Shown here: piece by piece, positions 60,310 to 64,000 of the stretch
How positions within the stretch are numbered: position 1 is the stretch's first letter
How the letters are laid out: every line of letters begins with the position of its first letter
Assembly: GCA_963807235.1 (NCBI GenBank)
Contig: CAWEBF010000015.1
Coordinates: forward strand, 186,001 to 250,000
Origin: CAWEBF01 sp963807235
GTDB lineage: Bacteria; Acidobacteriota; Vicinamibacteria; Vicinamibacterales; UBA2999
DNA: 64,000 nucleotides
Direction: 5' to 3'
Translations under genes and position numbers: made by a program
The notes under the pieces: generated by a model
Database searches by the model: none
Told to the model about the DNA's origin: nothing
Seen by the model: the letters and a program-made list of their open reading frames with translations, nothing else

Positions 60310-60690
60310 TTGGACGAGCTCGATCTGTACGCCACTATCGGTGAAGACGGCTTCCGGCGCCTGATCGGTGCGTTCTACCGCAGGGTCCCGGCCGATCCGA
60401 TTCTGGCCCCCATGTATCCGGCGCACGATCTGAAGGGCGCCGAGTCGCGGCTCTGCGACTTCCTGATCGGACGCTTTGGCGGGCCGCAGCGCTACGTCGA
60501 GCAGCGCGGGCATCCGCGGCTCAGGATGCGGCACGCCCCCTTTCCCATCGACCCGGCTGCCCGGGAGCGCTGGCTCGAGCTGATGGACGCGTCCATCGAC
60601 GAGGCGGGGCTGCCCCAGGACGCTGCGGCGCTGTTGCGCGAGTTCTTCGGAGCGGTGGCTACGATGCTGGTGAATACTCCCGAGCGCTAA
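60310..60690 (+). CDS. Truncated hemoglobin (group II-like)
   Basis: A 126-aa TrHb with LYATIGEDGFRRLIGAFYRRV at the start, FGGPQRYVEQRGHPRLRMRH containing the proximal heme His (RMRHAPF), and a C-terminal LLREFFGAVATMLVN helix. Such proteins bind O2 or NO and help in peroxide or nitrosative stress. TTG start, as the upstream gene leaves no other in-frame choice. The stop overlaps the convergent rdgB stop within CTAA. Confidence 0.88.
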   Translation: MDELDLYATIGEDGFRRLIGAFYRRVPADPILAPMYPAHDLKGAESRLCDFLIGRFGGPQRYVEQRGHPRLRMRHAPFPIDPAARERWLELMDASIDEAGLPQDAAALLREFFGAVATMLVNTPER

Positions 60691-61359
60691 CGGGTTCCGG
60701 GCTCCGGGCTCCAGGCTCCAGGCCTGGCGTCTTGCCGTAGCCAGTCGGCGAATGCTCGAAACGCCTGGCCTCGATGCGCGACGGCGCGCTTCCGCTCGTC
60801 CGACACCTCGGCGAGCGTTTGGCCGTACGGCGGGTAGAAGAAGATCGGGTCGTACCCGAAGCCGCCGGCGCCGGCAGGCGCCTCCGCGATGCGGCCCTCC
60901 ACCACGCCCCGCGTTTCGAAGCACAGCCCGGCTTCGCGGCTCACCGCCGCAAGGGCGCACACGAACCTGGCCGTGCGCGGCGCGGCGGGCCGTTCGGCCA
61001 GCGCGGCTCGCCTTTCGGCGAGCCGGCGCGCGATTCTCGGCAAACCGCGCGGGGTATCCGACGTGTGGACCCAGGAAGCGCGCCGAGTGCACGCCGGGTA
61101 AGCCATCGAGCGCGTCGATCACGAGGCCCGAGTCCTCCGCGACCACGAGGTCATCGGGACCGAGCGACGCATGCAGGGCGCGGGCGTACGCCTCCGCCTT
61201 GATCCGCGCGTTCTCCTCGAAAGTGGCGCCGGTCTCCTCGGGTTCGGACACGGGGGGGTGGTCCCCCAGTGTCTGGAGGACGACGGGCACGTCCGCGAGG
61301 AGCGCGCGAATCTCCCGGACCTTGTCGGCGTTGCTGGTGGCAACGAGGAGGCTGCGCAT
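60687..61359 (-). CDS. rdgB: XTP/dITP pyrophosphatase RdgB (frameshifted)
   Basis: 223 aa after removing an extra base near 61030. HAM1 motifs: LLVATSNADKVREI, TGATFEENARIKA, VVAEDSGLVIDALDGLPGVHSARFLG and FGYDPIFFYPPYGQTLAE. It hydrolyses non-canonical purine triphosphates. The final residues RPGAWSPEPGTR are encoded by a heptad array. It follows rph and gerM in the conserved gerM-rph-rdgB order found also in Bacillus. Confidence 0.93.
60693..60727. repeat. Heptanucleotide tandem repeat (GGCTCCn)5
   Basis: GGTTCCG, GGCTCCG, GGCTCCA, GGCTCCA, GGCCTGG, forming the last codons of rdgB on the minus strand. Confidence 0.9.
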
Positions 61360-61384
61360 CGCGTTCTGATGCGAAGCGGCGCCT

Positions 61385-62116
61385 CTACACTTTGGCCAGG
61401 TACTGGCCGACGAGCCCCCGCTGCAGCGCCACCAGCTGGCGGATGCCGCCGTCGGCGAGGTCCAGCAACCGGTTCAGGGCTTCGCGGCCAAACGGCAACG
61501 CCTCGGCCGTGCCTTGCACTTCGACATAGAGCCCGCCGCCGGTCTTGATGATGTTCATGTCCACGTCGGCCTTGGAGTCTTCTTCGTAGGCCAGGTCCAG
61601 CAGCGGCTCTCCGTCCACGATGCCGACGCTCGTCGCGGCCACGAAGTCGGTGACGGGCATCGATCGCAGCTGCTCGCGTTCGCGCAGGTGTTGCAACGCC
61701 AGCACCAGCGCCACGTAGGCGCCGGTAATCGATGCCGTGCGCGTGCCCCCGTCGGCTTGAATGACGTCGCAGTCAAGCGTGATCGTCCGCTCGCCCAGAT
61801 CCTCGAGCCGGGTGACCGCGCGGAGCGATCGTCCGATGAGCCGCTGAATCTCCTGCGTTCGCCCGCCCACCTTGCCGGCCGCCGCTTCGCGCTGCGTGCG
61901 CGTGGAGGTGGCGCGCGGCAGCATCCCGTACTCCGCGGTCACCCACCCTTTGCCGGAGCCGCGACGGAAGAGCGGCACCCGGTCCTCGACGCTCGCGGTG
62001 CAGATGACCTTCGTGAGGCCCGCCTCGACCAGCACCGAGCCTTCGGCGTGGGCCAGGTAGTTCGGCGTGATTCGCGACGGGCGAAGCTGCTCTGGCAGGC
62101 GATTGTCGGCGCGCAT
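61385..62116 (-). CDS. rph: Ribonuclease PH
   Basis: An intact 243-aa phosphorolytic 3'-5' RNase that trims tRNA precursors. Motifs: [35 protein letters not shown], the Arg-rich [15 protein letters not shown] and [25 protein letters not shown]. The ATG at 62116 has a TAGAGT box 8 nt upstream, suggesting leaderless initiation. It is between gerM and rdgB. Confidence 0.96.
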   Translation of the reverse strand: MRADNRLPEQLRPSRITPNYLAHAEGSVLVEAGLTKVICTASVEDRVPLFRRGSGKGWVTAEYGMLPRATSTRTQREAAAGKVGGRTQEIQRLIGRSLRAVTRLEDLGERTITLDCDVIQADGGTRTASITGAYVALVLALQHLREREQLRSMPVTDFVAATSVGIVDGEPLLDLAYEEDSKADVDMNIIKTGGGLYVEVQGTAEALPFGREALNRLLDLADGGIRQLVALQRGLVGQYLAKV

Positions 62117-62124
62117 ATCGCACT

Positions 62125-62130
62125 ACTCTA
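62125..62130 (-). promoter_or_regulatory. -10 box of a predicted leaderless rph promoter
   Basis: TAGAGT on the minus strand with 8 nt to the rph ATG. Confidence 0.45.
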
Positions 62131-62152
62131 GCAGGCTGGTGCACTCACCTGC

Positions 62153-62187
62153 CTCCCGGCTTCCGGCTTCCGGCTCCCGACCCCCGG
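62153..62187. repeat. Heptanucleotide tandem repeat (CTTCCGG)5
   Basis: CTCCCGG, CTTCCGG, CTTCCGG, CTCCCGA, CCCCCGG between rph and gerM. Confidence 0.9.
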
Positions 62188-62201
62188 CTGGGGTCGTCTG
62201 G

Positions 62202-62780
62202 TCAGCGGCTTTCGGTGACGACGAGCGAGAGATCTGGCGCGAGGGGATGCGAGACGTCGAGATGACCCGCCAGCGTTTCGACCTCTTCGCCTTCGACGAG
62301 CAGCTGCACGCGCCGAACGGCGCGCAGGTTCGTCGTGACGGCGTTGACCAGCGCGGCGACGGTCAGCGCCTCGCCGAACGAGCCGCCGGGATGCGCCGAC
62401 CGCACCTCGGAACTGAGGTCCAGAAACGCGTCGCCACGGCCATCCACGTAGAACGCCCGAAGGCGCGTGCCCGCGGGCACGACGCGGACGACGCCCGCGG
62501 GGGGATCCGCGAGGACCGCCTGGAGGATCGCTTCGCCCTGCGCCGCGACGGTCGGCGCCAGCGGCACCTCGACCCGCGTGGCCACCAGTCCGCTCCCACT
62601 CGTAGCGCCGAAGAAGATGGTGGCGTTGATGTGCGCCGTGGGCGCGGCCGAGGGTGCGGGCTCGCCAGTGACGACGACAGGCGGCCCTCCCGTTGCCTGG
62701 AAGATCAACAACGCGGCCCAGGCGAAGGCTGCGAGCGCCACGACGCCGGCGGCCGCCGCGGCGATGCGCCAGAGAGTCAT
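62202..62780 (-). CDS. GerMN domain protein (GerM-like)
   Basis: A 192-aa protein with an N-terminal transmembrane segment (GVVALAAFAWAALLIF) and one GerMN domain (FYVDGRGDAFLDLSSEV, GSFGEALTVAALVNAVTTNL, VQLLVEGEEVETLAGHLDV). GerMN domains occur in envelope and spore proteins with uncertain ligand. Its ATG overlaps the upstream amidase stop as ATGA, so it probably works with the cell-wall amidase. Confidence 0.9.
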   Translation of the reverse strand: MTLWRIAAAAAGVVALAAFAWAALLIFQATGGPPVVVTGEPAPSAAPTAHINATIFFGATSGSGLVATRVEVPLAPTVAAQGEAILQAVLADPPAGVVRVVPAGTRLRAFYVDGRGDAFLDLSSEVRSAHPGGSFGEALTVAALVNAVTTNLRAVRRVQLLVEGEEVETLAGHLDVSHPLAPDLSLVVTESR

Positions 62781-63583
62781 CGGGACGTGGGCCGGCGGGC
62801 GCGGGACGACGGGTCGAAGCCCAGCACGGCGTCCACGAGAGCCTGCGCCAACGCCGCCTGACGAACATCCGCGGCGGCGACCTTCTCCTCGTTACGGTTC
62901 GACACGTAGCCCAGGTCCACGAGAGCGGCCGGCAGGTTCACCGCCATGAGGGGACGAAGCGGCGCCTGGTAGACGCGGCGTGGTCCCAAGGGCGCCATGC
63001 GCTCCAGGCGTTCGCCGATTTCCTGCGCGAGGCCCGCGGCAATATCGGCGTGGCGCACCTGCGCCTGATCCCACGCCACGAGCACCACACGCCGTGTGCC
63101 GCTTCCTGCCAGTGGCACCAGGAGCGATCGATCCTCTACAGCGGGCACGGGAACCGGCTGGTCCGGAACGGGGAACGATCCCACTTCGGCGCCGGTGGTG
63201 AGCGGCGACGGGCTGGCGTTGGCGTGCAGGCTGATGAAGAGTGACGCGCCCGCGCCGTTGGCAAATGCGGCCCGTTGCATCAGCGGGATCTGACGGTCGT
63301 CTTCGCGCGTCAGCAGCACTCGTACGCCGCGGTCGGCGCCGAGCGCTTTCACTCGCTGGGCCACGCTGAGCGTGAGGCGTTTTTCTTCCATGCCCGCGGG
63401 GCCCACGGCGCCGCGATCGTCGCCCCCGTGTCCGGGATCGATCACGACGGTCATCGCCGGCGGAGCGCTGGCCGCGGGGTCCCCTGGGACGACCTGGCCG
63501 GAAGGTGCCAGCTGTCCAGACGCCGCCAGCGCGACGCCCGAGACCGCTGCCAGCAGCAGGATGATGCCTTCGGCAAGCCGCAT
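62777..63583 (-). CDS. N-acetylmuramoyl-L-alanine amidase
   Basis: A 268-aa Amidase_3 zinc enzyme that cleaves the stem peptide from muramic acid. Motifs: VVIDPGHGGDDRGAVG with zinc His, the MEEKRLT acid, ISLHANASPS with the second His, and LVDLGYVSNRNEE. I place the start at 63583 (MRLAEGIILLLAAVSGVALA), giving a signal peptide and a TATGCT box 7 nt upstream; a longer ORF to 63676 lacks support. Coupled to gerM. Confidence 0.93.
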   Translation of the reverse strand: MRLAEGIILLLAAVSGVALAASGQLAPSGQVVPGDPAASAPPAMTVVIDPGHGGDDRGAVGPAGMEEKRLTLSVAQRVKALGADRGVRVLLTREDDRQIPLMQRAAFANGAGASLFISLHANASPSPLTTGAEVGSFPVPDQPVPVPAVEDRSLLVPLAGSGTRRVVLVAWDQAQVRHADIAAGLAQEIGERLERMAPLGPRRVYQAPLRPLMAVNLPAALVDLGYVSNRNEEKVAAADVRQAALAQALVDAVLGFDPSSRARRPTSR

Positions 63584-63590
63584 CGTGGCC

Positions 63591-63596
63591 AGCATA
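63591..63596 (-). promoter_or_regulatory. -10 box of a predicted leaderless amidase promoter
   Basis: TATGCT on the minus strand with 7 nt to the ATG at 63583. Confidence 0.45.
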
Positions 63597-63776
63597 CGGC
63601 GGTGTGGCACTTCTCGCAACGCGCCGCGCATTTGGGCGACGACGGATTGGCGATGCATCGCGACGAGCTCAACCATGCGACGCGCCCTTGCCGGCGCAAA
63701 CCGGCACTGCCCGCCGGGATCTCACGCCGGCGCGCATCCGCCGCGCAGAGGGGCCGGGTCTTGCAAACACCGCGGC

Positions 63777-64000
63777 GTGTCCGCTGACGTCAAGCGATTC
63801 GTCTACGTGCTCCAGAGCGTACCGCAGCCCGATCGTCAGTTCGTCGAGTCCACGGCGAACGTGCCGGCTCGCGTCGCGAGCCACAACGCCGGCCACTCAC
63901 CGCTCACCGCCGCGTGCCGGCCGTGGCGGCTCGTGACAGTCGTGCAGTTCGGTACGGAGAGCGCGGCGCTTCGATTCGAGAAGTTCCTCAAGACGGGGGC
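63777..64000 (+). CDS. GIY-YIG-like nuclease domain protein (partial at window end)
   Basis: 74 codons to the window edge from a GTG: RFVYVLQSVPQPDRQFVEST resembles the GIY-YIG core (strand, then Y/F-V-x-x-T), followed by VPARVASHNAG with the catalytic-Arg position, RPWRLVTVVQF and ALRFEKFLKTG. Small stand-alone GIY-YIG proteins of this type (UPF0213/YhbQ-like) are widespread. The first-motif residues are atypical, so activity is uncertain. Confidence 0.7.
   Translation, partial: MSADVKRFVYVLQSVPQPDRQFVESTANVPARVASHNAGHSPLTAACRPWRLVTVVQFGTESAALRFEKFLKTG

Noticed and set aside
63777..64000. Homing endonuclease or mobile element
   Set aside because: The GIY-YIG-like protein is small and resembles stand-alone YhbQ-like proteins; no intron or inteins nearby.

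Overview
The window is a high-GC bacterial chromosome segment that most resembles Acidobacteriota, probably class Vicinamibacteria (subdivision 6). Grounds: a VWA protein whose restored C-terminus matches the Acidobacteria-type VWFA family, a DUF1587/1592/1588/1585 heme protein next to a Tat-exported DUF1552 protein, a Gly/His-rich GroEL tail, long-form IspH, and densely packed genes with short overlaps. This is inference from gene content; no rRNA is present. I see no tRNA, rRNA, CRISPR array, insertion sequence or prophage.

Layout. 0-2 kb: groES-groEL with a strong terminator. 2-8.5 kb: a serine hydrolase, then an acyl-CoA ligase divergent from a methyltransferase/FAD oxidoreductase/type III polyketide synthase operon, a likely phenolic-lipid or alkylpyrone locus. 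8.6-14.3 kb: an export/heme operon (PSD1-type protein, DUF1552, ankyrin repeats). 14.3-18.5 kb: small secreted and membrane proteins, an ECF sigma factor with a small membrane partner, an ArsR/SRPBCC pair with a palindromic operator, a 334-bp foldback element, and an alpha/beta hydrolase. 18.5-31.9 kb: TonB, VWA, TatA, RNase R, glycerate kinase, FtsEX, GatB, PEP carboxykinase, then ECF sigma/anti-sigma/IspH. 31.9-38.8 kb: a Spy-like protein followed by a tripartite RND efflux operon. 38.9-44.5 kb: FolK, DksA-like protein and the tesA-ybbA-ybbP module. 44.6-53.5 kb: a Pgi-type enzyme, then a regulatory island (PP2C phosphatase, TPR-type sigma54 activator, PilZ-like protein, MBL hydrolase, GAF-type sigma54 activator). 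53.6-64 kb: M1 aminopeptidase, di-heme peroxidase, an HD-GYP/GAF/GGDEF protein, a truncated globin, and the rdgB-rph-gerM-amidase cluster.

Three features cut across the genes. First, many start codons sit 6-9 nt downstream of a TAnnnT -10 box, including two mirror-image divergent pairs, which predicts leaderless transcription. Second, intergenic spaces repeatedly carry short arrays of 7-bp tandem repeats. The heptamer differs at each place but the period is the same, and arrays can run into coding C-termini. Third, 17 genes, many of them housekeeping, are broken by about 31 single-base indels, mostly insertions. Each is restored by one-base corrections, so consensus error is the likeliest cause. 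I list these genes as full-length CDSs spanning the breaks.
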